Of a stretch of 64,000 nt of DNA, positions 11,371 through 21,562 are shown piece by piece (the stretch's first letter is position 1; every line of letters begins with the position of its first letter). The notes beneath the pieces are model-generated. The model searched no databases, was not told the origin of the DNA, and saw nothing but the letters and a program-made list of their open reading frames with translations. Made by a program: the position numbers and the translations under genes. Source of the stretch: Allium sativum (taxonomy: Eukaryota; Streptophyta; Magnoliopsida; Asparagales; Amaryllidaceae); NCBI GenBank assembly GCA_030737875.1, contig CM060921.1, positions 403,226,192-403,290,191 on the forward strand, written 5' to 3'.

Positions 11371-12078
11371 GCTATTTTTAAAGCTTTGAATGACCCATCT
11401 AAATATATAAATATATTTAAATATAATTAAATTAAATACAAATAAATTTATATTATTGTATATACTCATAGTGGAATACCATACAGCACTACTAGGATTT
11501 ATAACTTGATATTTCAAATCCTGATTAAATCGGTATTCGATTTAAAAATGAAATTCCTTTTTAAAATATAAATAATTCCTTTATAAATTACAAAGGAATT
11601 CCACAGCGACTTTTCTAAAATTTGATTTGGACATAAATTAAAATCTACACGACGCAATCCCGATTTTTCTCTTCCACTAGAAAGATATACTCCACCAGCT
11701 CCATACGTTTCTTATTTCATAGAAATCCGGCTTAAAACGAACCTGTACATTCAGTTGAAGTTCAAATCGCCAAATTACGAACTACAGCGCCATTTCAAGC
11801 TCGATTTTAATTATAATATAATTATACGTTCAAACTGTCATTCAAATAATGTATTCGTTATTCTAATTCAATTGTAAACTGAATTAAATATCACATATGA
11901 TCCATTCCACACCATATCGCCATTTCAGCCAATTTTGATTATTTCATAATTAAATATATTATTTAATTTATTATTTTAATTAAATATTCACCATTATTTA
12001 ATCCAACGACCATGAAATCCTTTTAATCACCTTTTAAACAATTAAATTATTATACCGCTGAAAATGCGGGTCATTACA

Positions 12079-12357
12079 TAATCTCTCTGGCAGCTTTACT
12101 CTAACAGCCAATCCTTTCATTTATGGGAAATGGCCCTACAAATATTAATGCCAAATTCCCTACAGATCCGAAGCGAACCACATTCCTCAAAGGTGATACT
12201 TTAAGGAAAACCATGTCTCCTACTTCAAACTCAATGTCAGTCCTTCTCTTGTCTTCGTAAGATTTCTGCCTGTCTTGAGCAATCTTCATTCGTCGTTTAA
12301 TAAGATCAATCTTATCGGACGTTTCTCTAACCATATCTGGTCCAAGTAATAGCCGTT
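12079..12357 (-). pseudogene. Chromovirus integrase C-terminal fragment
   Basis: A 77-codon open stretch (12101-12334) gives M-V-R-E-T, then Q-D-R-Q-K-S-Y, F-E-V-G-D-M-V-F, S-P-L-R-N-V-V-R-F and G-P-F-P-I, the C-terminal region of a gypsy integrase. It is closest to the integrase of family B at about 53455-53720. The chromodomain that should follow is missing: the frame meets the LTR-E start at 12078. At 12357 the fragment meets the truncated family A LTR. It is a leftover of an older element cut on both sides. Confidence 0.8.
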
Positions 12358-14115
12358 CTATAGTTTTCTCTACACAACTTCATTTTGTCTATACTCTACC
12401 TTAATTCATATAAAAATAAATCTAAGACAGGGTTATGCTGCTCAAGTCCATCGTAGAAATCAAGTTTAGAATTCAATTAGAGATTCAAAGGATAATTCAA
12501 TGGCTTCAACAACTATTTTCTAAGAATCAAATCTAAATTAGAACAACAAATAGTCTACTTCAAGGGAGAGCTATTCAGTTTCAGAATACAGATCCCATAA
12601 TTCAAGACCGTTCTGTAATTTGTAAGTTCACGTTATTTTCAGAAATAAAAGTTAATTATGATTCTGACATTGTAATAAATTTGGATCTGAGATTATGCCT
12701 ATTTCTATATGTCTTTCTATATCCTTTGGAACTATCCCATTGATAATATTATGTCCATTCTTTGTCTCTTCTTTCCTTCTTCCCTTTTTGTTTTATAGTC
12801 AGGCTACTACGAGACTGAGCCAAATCTCATAAGAGATGAATGTATGTTCGAAATAAATTTGGGCACAATGTATGATTTGAACTTGGTTAGCGCTAAAATT
12901 GGGCATAATATATGATTTGGACATGACTAGCATTAAAATTGGGAAAAAGTATTAAATTGTGTAAAATTGGGCATAATTTAGTTGTAGCTGATTAGAGGAC
13001 ATAACACATATTGTATTCAAAATATAAAGTATTGGACATATGACTTGAGATTTGAGGCATAAAGTATTGGACATATGACTTAAGATTTGAGGCACAAAGT
13101 ATATTGGACATATAACTTGGGATTTGGGGTGTAAATTGAACTGTAAATATGTAAGTTCAAGTTATTTTTAGATTTAAACACCTAAGAGTGATTTTGGCAT
13201 ATAATGAAATGGATCTAAGTCCATGCTTGATGATAAGACAAATCTTTTAGATTAATTTCTATCTTTTTATTGAATTAACGATTTACATGCATAGGAAGTT
13301 ATTTTTCAATCATGCCTGCCTTTGTTGGACATCTGATATATAATCCTTTTAGGTTCATGATGTTATTTATATCAGATCTATATATCTATGAGGTTATTTC
13401 TGTCTGTTTGTTTCAAATCTATCTTTGTTATACCCCAACTCTAACAGATCTGTAATCCTCTTAGGTCCAAAATATTTGATAGATCTACCATTTTAATGCC
13501 TATTTTATGCCTACTCTCATTTATATTCCTCTTTCGTCCCCTTTATTTTATGAATCTAGATTAACCTCGAATCTAGAATGAAACTTGTTATACGTGCGAT
13601 TGGAATGTGGAGGTAATGGGGAATAGTCTATTTGGTAATGGTGGAACATAATTTTGTAACTTATGATTTGGGGCATAATTTGTCTTTGTTGCGAACTTGG
13701 GGTAAATTGAAATATTTGGCGCAAACAGTAAATTGGTATATTAGTCTAGATTGGGCGCAAAACTATAAATTAGGATATTAATCAAGATTGGGCATAACCA
13801 TTGGTTGAGACGCCAAAGAATAATGTATATTGGGGTATTGGGGCATGACTATTAGTACAAACTTAGGAAGATCAGGTGTAGCCTAATTTGAGTAATAACT
13901 CGAAATTGAATTTGAGGGCCATAACTTGCAATTAGCTTTGTTGGGCATAACTTGAGAGTTGGAATATGACTGGTTGGGATAATTAGCATATAAATCTAGA
14001 CATGGACATTTATGGAAAATGTGGTATAATCTGAAATTGACAACAATTGTGAATAATTTACATATGATATGTAAACATGTAAATAGGTGAAAATATGAAT
14101 ATGCCTAACCCGAGG

Positions 14116-14188
14116 TTAGATTGAGTTATGGTGTAAAACTGCCCGGAACTGCCCGGCACATCCAGTAACCACAACAAGACCTATCTAA
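14116..14188 (+). other. 73-nt hairpin module, LTR-A1 copy 1
   Basis: Outer stem TTAGAT with ATCTAA; inner stem around GTTATGGT with ACCACAAC, one pair weakened. The centre holds GCCCGG-AACTG-CCCGGC, which can itself fold. It is flanked by CGAGG on the left and TGTGAGAGGT on the right, as in every other copy. Confidence 0.65.
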
Positions 14189-14228
14189 TGTGAGAGGTTA
14201 GTGCACCATGCCGAAGAAAAACCCGAGG

Positions 14229-14301
14229 TTAGATTGAGTTTTGGTGTAAAACTACCCGGAACCACCCGACACATCCAGTAACCACAACAACACATATCTA
14301 A
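14229..14301 (+). other. 73-nt hairpin module, LTR-A1 copy 2
   Basis: Same length and stems as copy 1, starting 113 nt later. Outer stem TTAGAT/ATCTAA; inner stem near GTTTTGGT/ACCACAAC with one mismatch. Confidence 0.65.
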
Positions 14302-14360
14302 TGTGAGAGGTTGGTGCATTAATAAATCAATTAATGCTAATGAACAAGATGAATGAGTAG

Positions 14361-14966
14361 GGTTAAGTTCATAAGAACACTTAACCAATATAACATGAAT
14401 GACTAGAGTTAAGTAATGAGAAACACTTAACCAATATAACAAGATGGATGACTAGGGTTACGTTAACAGGAACACTTAACCAGTATAGCATGATAAATGG
14501 AAAGGGTTACGTTAACACTTAACCAATATAACTTAATTTGTGGTAGGATTAAGTTAACACAAGAAGGCAACACTTAACCAAAGTAACATGACAAGTAGGT
14601 GGGTTAAGTTAACTTGAGTTGATTGATGACACTTAACAAATACAACACGATGAACACGTGGGGTTAAGTTAATAAGAAAACACTTAACCAATATAACTTG
14701 ATGAACGAACGGGGTTAAGTTAATAAGAAACACTTAACCAACATGAGACGATGACTGGGTGGGTTAAGTTAACATGAATGGACAACACTTAACCAATATT
14801 ACATAATGTGCGGGAGGGTTAAGTACATATCTGGTTGGTGGGTAATATTAGAAAATATAGGCCCACAAACTTAACCGTTAAATAAACATGCTTATCTCGA
14901 TGGGAGGATTAAGTGCATGTCGGGTTGGTGGGTAATATTAGTAAATATAGGCCCACAAACTTAACC
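14361..14966 (+). repeat. GGTTAAGT/ACTTAACC stem-loop array, LTR-A1
   Basis: About 11 tandem units of 45 to 90 nt. Most begin GGGTTAAGT and contain ACACTTAACC 10 to 25 nt later, so each can form a short hairpin; the last two have a longer loop with GGTTGGTGGGTAATATTAG and TAGGCCCACAAA. GGTTAA is also the core of plant GT-factor sites. Confidence 0.75.
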
Positions 14967-16066
14967 AGTTGGAAACCGTAGTGATGGGGACCCATTTCAG
15001 CAGTAACCCAAATAGATGTATCACGGTACCCTGAAGTAGGCAGGGTGGGGCACGATAACTGGACTGATTGTAAGCGGTCAAAACAATGGCAGGTGGTACG
15101 TCGGTGTAGGTTCCGACGGTTTACGGGCGTGCACGTACTCCGGAGTGGGAAAAAGCAGGCACTGAGTACCATAGTTATACACAGTGCACCTTGAATTGTG
15201 TCGGGTCACTATCATAAGTATTGATACAAGGTGGGACCAGCACAAGGTATCTACACGCAAGAGAGGGCCGATTGACACAGACGCATGGAACATTAATGCA
15301 AGTAAAGAGTCGATCGATATGGTAGTAAGGGTACATCTAACATGTTCATGGCAATTAGGCAGATTGAGGTGGAATCCTCACGATAGATGTACACCTGAAG
15401 GCTACCATAATTACGGGGATTGGGATCACATTATTATTTTTTATATATTACAAGTTGGGACACTAGTTAGGTGGTACAGAGATAGATATAGAAATCAGAA
15501 TAACAAAGTAGTAGCGAAGCAGAGAAAGAGTATAAGCGCATTCAGTTTATCTTGCCTTGTCATACCTTATACTTGTCCTATGTTATCTTGTTATCCATGT
15601 TATCACAGTATTGTCTTACATTCAGTTTATTCATGTCATGATGCTTTTTTCTGTTTATATGCTGAAAGTCACTGGACTTACCAGTCTTATGTTTGAACTA
15701 GTTTTGTTTCGCCTCTTTTCTCCCCCCCCCCCCCACCCCCCCGGTTCACGGGAGAAAATTTTACCACTTAGCTCAGTTTTCTTTCCAAGCTCGAAGATAG
15801 TCGATGTATTGCTTTGGACTCTCTCTTCCACAGCTATGGATGCTTCAGGCTTTATTGGGGAATATCATTGTTTTTATGCTTCTTTTATACTTGGAAGTTT
15901 TAAAATCAAGACAGAAGTTCTATGTATTACTTTTAAGTATTATTAAGGCAACTGTTGTAAAAGCTTAACTGAAACATATTATTTTATAAAATCGCTTTAT
16001 TTTCCGCTGCTTTATTTGTCTGTCTTGTAATTTATCTGCATCTTTAACCTAAAATGCTCCACTAAA

Positions 16067-16098
16067 GTTAAGGCACTCCCTTTGTGAGTGACCTTAAC
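16067..16098 (+). other. LTR-terminal stem-loop, LTR-A1
   Basis: Arms GTTAAGG-CACTC and GAGTG-A-CCTTAAC enclose the loop CCTTTGT, 17 nt before the LTR end and about 20 nt before the primer site. The same fold and loop recur in LTR copies of families A, B and C. Confidence 0.7.
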
Positions 16099-16117
16099 GA
16101 AGGTGGGGTGTTTCACT

Positions 16118-16129
16118 TGGTACCAGAGC
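16118..16129 (+). other. Primer-binding site, family A internal copy 1 (mutated)
   Basis: TGGTACCAGAGC, one base from TGGTATCAGAGC, complementary to the 3' end of initiator-methionine tRNA. It lies 2 nt from the LTR end. Confidence 0.8.
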
Positions 16130-18399
16130 TGAAGGTTACTGGATCAGATAAAAGATTTGAAAATTTATTTTCAAAACGATTTTAAAAGAAGCATTTTTCA
16201 AAAGAAAAGTTTTGTTCTAAAGACATATTACCCAAAGCCATATGAACTATCTTTTTGATCCTCTGTTTGAATCCTTGTTTCCTTCTATCCTGAGTCTCTA
16301 GGGTTCCTGGCTTTCTGGGAGGTAACCTCATCGCGGCATGGTTCCGTAGGCTTGATGAGACTACGACTCCTGTCAAAGGGTGAAGAAATGCCCAACTTCC
16401 ATATATAGCCACAGTACTCTCAGCTGTGGCTAGTTTTCTTTCAAGCTTTGTGGGGTTTTTCATGCGATGGAGGCAGCTTTCAAGAGACTTGTCAACAAGT
16501 TACACTAGGATGGAAAAGATGAGAATGAGGGAGTTTGGCTCAGGAGCACAACCCAAGGATGAAGAACTCATGGATATGGACATGGTTCACAAAGGAGGCA
16601 AAAAGAAAGAGGTGTAAGTGGAAGAATCACAGGACAAGAGGGAAGAAAAGAATAGTAAAACGGAAGACAAGAGGAAGTATCTTTATTATGGTATAACGTG
16701 TCATATAATTAAGGACAAGGGCAAGAACAAATGACAGGATTTTCAGGAGGGAAAATGCATGCTCTCACCGCCAGCATACCGGAGAGAGGTAGTAAAGCTT
16801 CTGTTGAAAAAGTCTAGTTTTTCTTTTAATCATCCTGTTAGTACCCTTTTGATTTTAGCGCTTCACATTCGTTTATATCTGCTTCCATAGTTGAGTCTCT
16901 ACACCTTAGTACTTGTATAGTAGAAGATCCCATTATTGTCTCAAATCCAATTTGTGGTTCGGCTCATTTGTCTTTGGTTTGTAATGATTTGAGATACTTA
17001 TGTTTTTGGTTTCATAGGCTATGGGTTGATTCTAGACATGGATTGGTTAGCTAGTAATTGTGAAAGGAGGGTAGTTAGACTTTCGACTTGCCTCTGGAAT
17101 ACCCTCGAAATTTCGTGAGATCCTAAGGGATCAGTTTGTCTTAGCTACCTAGAATCACTTTATGTATTTATCGACGATTTTTGATCCATTGGAGTAGTCC
17201 ATGAATACACAGATGTTTTTGATTAGGGGTTTGTCCCCTAAAACATGAGGTAGACTCCCACATATATCTAGATGACAATGCAAAGCCAGTGTTGCGATCA
17301 ATGATAGTTTTGGAGAAAGATTGGCAGCGATAGCCAGAGTCGGTTAAGTGCTCAATTGTTTGGTTATTTTTCTTGTATCATCTCACATAAATCGTCCAAA
17401 TTCGGAGGAGGTATTCCTTGGGTGCTTGTCTAATATTGGTTTAGGCCTTTGGGGCTTGTACTTGAGGGATGTCGATTTCGACTAGGATGGTTTGCGTGAG
17501 AGATATCGACCATCAGATTTGTGACATGATTGATAAGCTAAGTAGAAGAGAGACCTCTAATCATCTTAGTATATAACCTTGGTATCATGGTTAACATCTG
17601 TTTATCTTGGAAAGATAGTTCGACTACATTGGATAGCCCCTAACATAGTAAGTGATCGAGGTCCTATCTTTACTAGTGGGTTTTGGAAATGGAGGTCAAG
17701 AAGCTTCGCAATCGTGAAGTTAAATTAGTTATGGTATAGTGGAGTAAAGCTCAAGAAGATGCGACTTAAAAGGCTGAAGAATAGATACGAGCATCATACC
17801 CTTTTTGAGGGTATATCCTTGATCCCACTTTTTCTGTAATGTTTATTCGCTTGCTAGTCTTTATCTTTTAAGTATATCCTCTCGGCCTTATCCTCGATCC
17901 TTAGGTAGAAGCCAATGGAAGTAAACATGTGTTTGAGACATGTTATGTTTGGTGGACACAAGTGGTTGCAAGTGTTTGCTAGTGGTTGCTCATGAATGCA
18001 TATACACACATTAGGCACTAGATCGGCTCAGTCACTTTCATATTGCATATGCATATGAATGTATTTGTATACGGATTGAAACCTGATGTGTTATCATATG
18101 GATGTTGCATATGGATGAGTGAATATGCACACATATAGTGTTTACATGATTAGGGATATTTGCATACATATTGGACGCATGACACTCTCATGATCCACAT
18201 TAAGGAGGTCAATTGAATCAGTAGACCGCCTGATTTTGCATTAGATAAGGACATGTACACATGTTACGCATATGTTCATGAAAGCATTAGAAATCTTTCT
18301 AAGGACAATAGATGCCTGTGATTGAATAGTTGAGTAGATGGATTTTGGATGTTAGGATATGCATTCTTCTTAACTTGAAGATTTCAGGGACGAAATCCT

Positions 18400-18414
18400 T
18401 TAAGGAGGGGAGAA
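18400..18414 (+). other. Polypurine tract, family A internal copy 1
   Basis: TTAAGGAGGGGAGAA lies immediately before the LTR start TGTAAC. The preceding GGACGAAATCC is a common feature upstream of this tract in the chromoviruses here. It would prime second-strand synthesis. Confidence 0.75.
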
Positions 18415-18654
18415 TGTAACACCTCGTATTTTCTGCGAACGTCAAAGTAATAAATTAAAGTATACTTAATTTTTAAAGGAAGAATTAAGGGAAATGGGTT
18501 ATGCCATTACGTTCATCTCGGAATTCTGCTTGAGATAGAGTCTGAGTTTGCGTAAATTGGACTTCATATGAAGAAGTTATGACCTTCAAAAGTTTCAGAT
18601 ATTTAAATAAAACAGCTCAGGTTTGAAATTAGAAATTCAAATCACACCCGGGTT

Positions 18655-18674
18655 GGGCGGGAAATTTCCCGCCC
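18655..18674. promoter_or_regulatory. Palindromic E2F-like site in LTR-A2
   Basis: A perfect 20-bp palindrome whose right half TTTCCCGCCC fits the plant E2F consensus. TTTCCCGCC recurs at 35098-35106, 46946-46954 and 59734-59742, always just upstream of the GTCGAC island. Confidence 0.55.
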
Positions 18675-18689
18675 AGGAACCAGATCGAA

Positions 18690-18755
18690 CAGGGGGTCGA
18701 CCTAGGGGTCGGCCTGGGTCACACAGGTCGACCAGGGGGTCGACCTAGGGGTTGA
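18690..18755. repeat. GTCGAC-rich island of LTR-A2
   Basis: Repeated GGTCGACC and GGGGTCGACC units in a GC-rich stretch inside an AT-rich LTR. Comparable islands: 35120-35184, 46961-47023, 54911-54960 and 59751-59818, each upstream of a TATA box. Confidence 0.6.
18751..18755. other. Target-site duplication, left copy (GTTGA)
   Basis: GTTGA here and CTTGA at 28703-28707 flank element T; one base differs. The empty site in LTR-A3 reads GTTGATC at 35184-35190. Confidence 0.7.
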
Positions 18756-21361
18756 TGTAACGACCCGCATTCTACGCATCATAGGATCGTAGGATATTTA
18801 TTTCTTTCACATTCGAAGTCGTATGGTCATGTAACTTTGGGAGACGACTATTGGGGTCATTTTCCGTGTTCATGATTTTTCCCGATTTTTAGATGACCAT
18901 TTTACCCCTATTTGATACTGTTTTGGCCATAACTTTTGACTGGAAATGAATTTTTACCTGAAACCACTTCCATTGGCTTCGGATGATGGTTTCTCTTTCC
19001 GTAGAGTGGTCACATTAGCCTAACGGACTCACCATTTGGGAGATATGGCTGAAACAAGTTTCAGATGGTGAAAAACAGCTTAATTGGGCTTAACCGAGTG
19101 ATTAACAGCTAGGCCCAAAGGGAAATTTTGGGATTAGGAGTTTAAAAGGGCTGTTAGGGTTTGGAGAATACCTTTTTCTCATTTTTCAGCCGTCACTATT
19201 CATTCCTCTTAACCTAGCCATGGCCTCCACCCTCTAAATCTCTTCAAAACACCTCTTAATCACTTCCTAATTGAAGATTAGGCTTAGCAAACATCAAATC
19301 AAGGAGTATTAGCACGAGAACCGAGGTAGAGCTGCTGTGTAAGATTGGGAACAGCGCCAAATCAGAGAATATTTCAGTTGTGGGGTTTTAGTTGTGGTCA
19401 AGGTGAGTGATTTGCATAGTTTTTGCACTAATTACGGTAATTAAGGGTAATTAGTGAAGATTAGCAAATTTATACACTAATAAATTCTGGAAAAATGTTT
19501 AGAAATTCTTAAATAATATTTTATGCTTCTGTTAGAAATTTGGTTCGATTTGATTAAGTTTTGTTAACCCTATGATTAGTTCTACTTAAACATGCTATGG
19601 GAAAATATGAAGTTTTAGTCACTTTTGATCCATTTTGATTCATTTGAATTGTTGTTTGTTGTTTGTGGTTGCTATTGCATGTTGCTATGACTCTATGGTA
19701 TGTTTTATGATTGATTAGAATAGTTAAATTGGTCGAAAACGTCGTCGAATGGCGTAGAAAGCTCGCTGGAAAGTTGCAGAAATGTGCAGATTCCTAACCG
19801 GTTCGGATCGGATGAGGCTCGGATCGGATATGTGAACTGGGCAAGAAAACCGACTCGAACTGGAGTTTGGCACATAGGAGACTTGGCAAAAAGGAAGGCC
19901 GTTTACTTAGAGTTGGAGTGGACAAAAGGGGATCGGATCGGAAGAATAATGAGGGCCAGATCGGATCGACTTGGAGACGCAGGGCTCGGATCGGAAGAAA
20001 ACTCTTTGGAGGACTAGCAAGAGGGAAAGCCACGCGGATCAGACAGCAAGTGCGGATCGGATCGGAGTAGATGGAGAACGGGAGCGGATCGGATCGGAGT
20101 AGATGGAAAACGAGGGAGCTGATCGGAGAAAACTGGAAGGAAGACAGCAACCCGACCCGACCCAGATGAGGACACCGACCCGACCCGAAGCATAGTACTC
20201 GACCCGAACCGACGAGGGTGATGACTACCGAACCGAACCGAATTCTAGGATTGTTACTGCGCGACAACTCTTCTGAAGACCCACTCCAATTCGACCAAAC
20301 CCAAGATGCAAAGGAAGTCCAAATGAGAAGTTAGAGCTCAAGATTCGGATGGGAATCAACGAGTTCGCTTCATGGTTAGGCTTTGCTGCGGGACGCGTGC
20401 CAAGGGGTTATCGATGTCTACAGCTTTGGACCACTATGGTAGGGGGTACGAAGGCGGATCCAGGGCCATTTTGGCATTGGTAGGACCAAGGGCTACAACC
20501 AATGAAGTGGGTCATTGAAATGCTTGGTCATGACTCCATATGTTTAGCTTGGTCATAGCAGGGTTTCTACAAGTCGGGATTCGTCGTTACCTCAGTTTGT
20601 CTAGTGTTCCAAAGTGGTAGATATCATATGCTTTACGCACTGAGTGAGAGATGTGAGGATGGTTGCTATGGATGATTTGTTTGCTACTATTGTGACATGC
20701 ACACCCCTCCCCCTCCCCCCCCCCCCCGTATTCTTACACTATTTGTTATGCACCTTAGAGTATTGTACGGTATGTGGTACTAACTCTTTGGTTGCAGGTC
20801 CAGGTTCAGGTATGGTTTAGTATACCTGTTATTATTTTGTTTAGATGCTTATCGCTCATACCAGGCTTTATGTCTGACCCAGAGTTTTATGTCTCCTCTT
20901 ATTACTCTGGGTGCTCACACGAGCAGACTAGAGACAGGTTAGCTGGTGATGCACGGGTAGATGATCCGGAGACGAGCATGAGGCTTCCACGTAAAATATA
21001 TACATAATATTCTCCCTGTATTGTTGAAGATCACTGCTTGGGCATTGGTGGTGTATCTTCTACTTTAGCTTTCTTTTGTTTAGAGACAGTAAATTTGGAA
21101 AATTGTAATAAGCTGTATTTGAATTTCCGCTGCTCTGGTGATGGATGTTGATTTTAGTTATCAGCTTATGCACTGTCTCACCTGTTTTATGTCAAGTATG
21201 TTATTATTATATTTTATTCCATGCGCTGTGAGACATTCTACAGGTTCCTTGATTATTTCATTCCCTTCTTTCCTTTCTTTGGCGACCGTTCCGTGCTAGT
21301 CAGGCATGTGTACAGCGTACTTCCGGAGGAAATGCAGGCTGGTGCGGGGCGGGCCATCACA
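18756..21361 (+). repeat. 5' LTR of element T
   Basis: TGTAACGACC at the start and GGGCCATCACA at the end. A weak TATA-like TTTAAAAGG lies at 19141. A strong 5' splice-like CAAG/GTGAGT lies at 19403. A segment rich in CGGATCGG and CCCGACCCGA lies at about 19795-20250, and a C-rich tract at about 20705-20728. Open stretches inside it are by-products of these repeats. Confidence 0.92.
19795..20250. repeat. CGGATCGG/CCCGACCCGA repeat segment in T 5' LTR
   Basis: Many copies of GGATCGGATCGG-like units, including a tandem pair of about 31 bp (about 20052-20112), followed by CCCGACCCGA units. The same segment is at about 27135-27590 in the 3' LTR. It is GC-rich and CpG-bearing in an AT-rich setting. 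Confidence 0.7.
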
Positions 21362-21363
21362 CT

Positions 21364-21375
21364 TGGTATCAGAGC
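21364..21375 (+). other. Primer-binding site of element T
   Basis: TGGTATCAGAGC, 2 nt inside the 5' LTR, complementary to initiator-methionine tRNA. Confidence 0.92.
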
Positions 21376-21562
21376 TCTAGGTTGCGTAGTTAACCTAGGG
21401 AAGCTATCAGGGAGAGATAATATACGTATACGAGAGAGCGTATTTGTGATTACTTTGGTTTTTAAAAAGCTATATATATATACTATTAGTAGTATATGGA
21501 TGAAGTCGTACTGCACTAGCACCACTATGGAGTCGTTAATCATTTCCTTTTTCAGATTGACG

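Larger units (their letters stand above)
7456..12078 (-). repeat. LTR-E: large AT-rich LTR-like block, left end undefined
   Basis: The right edge reads, on the minus strand, TGTAATGACCCGC, the start motif of the chromovirus LTRs here. A TATA-like box on the minus strand lies at 11010-11017, and the AT-rich body is made of short palindromic repeats. I could not find the other LTR end, so the true left boundary may be anywhere from 7456 to about 8000; the 7456-7990 segment is more mixed in composition and may be older flanking DNA. No gene is supported in this 4.6 kb. Confidence 0.5.
12358..16115 (+). repeat. Family A LTR copy 1 (5'-truncated)
   Basis: It aligns with copy 2 from 28813 onward and ends GGTGTTTCA just before the primer site at 16118. 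The promoter and GTCGAC island are missing. It keeps the repeated GGCATAA-rich body, both 73-nt hairpins, the GGTTAAGT array, the conserved island, a C-rich tract near 15721-15742 and the terminal stem-loop. No gene is supported; a 170-codon open stretch at 15184 is not kept intact in the sister copies. Confidence 0.85.
16116..18414 (+). pseudogene. Family A internal region copy 1: deleted gag-pol remnants
   Basis: Only 2.3 kb remain where relatives have about 5 kb. In order I see a gag C-terminal piece with a decayed zinc knuckle (about 16460-16740), a protease-region remnant (S-A-S-H-S-F-like, about 16830-17010), the linker with G-Y-G-L-I-L-D-M-D-W (about 17020-17230), a post-RNase H piece (about 17470-17570), an integrase scrap with S-D-R-G-P-I-F-T-S-G-F-W (about 17615-17690) joined directly to a chromodomain scrap (about 17695-17820), then a 3' non-coding segment and an AG-rich polypurine tract before 18415. 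RT is essentially gone. Nothing is translatable. Confidence 0.75.
18415..18755 (+). repeat. Family A LTR copy 2, 5' segment (interrupted by element T)
   Basis: Starts TGTAACACCTCG and runs 341 bp to the insertion point. It holds the 20-bp palindrome GGGCGGGAAA/TTTCCCGCCC at 18655-18674 and the GTCGAC island. The rest of this LTR resumes at 28703. Confidence 0.9.

Noticed and set aside
14361..14966. CRISPR-like array
   Set aside because: Units are diverged, spacers are not unique, and this is plant retrotransposon DNA.
15184..15696. 170-codon open stretch in LTR-A1, with relatives at 31628 and 38101
   Set aside because: The sister copies are shortened or shifted, and conservation in the region does not follow codon periods. 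It is better seen as the conserved non-coding island plus flanking LTR.
19794..20267. 157-codon minus-strand frame in both T LTRs (also 27134-27607)
   Set aside because: It arises from the CGGATCGG repeats, which lack stops in this frame; the composition is a repeat artefact and both LTRs simply share it.
21221..21562. In-frame extension of gag-pol into the 5' LTR and primer site
   Set aside because: It covers the LTR end and primer site and has no gag-like sequence; the ATG at 21563 follows a CAG and matches the usual gag start position.
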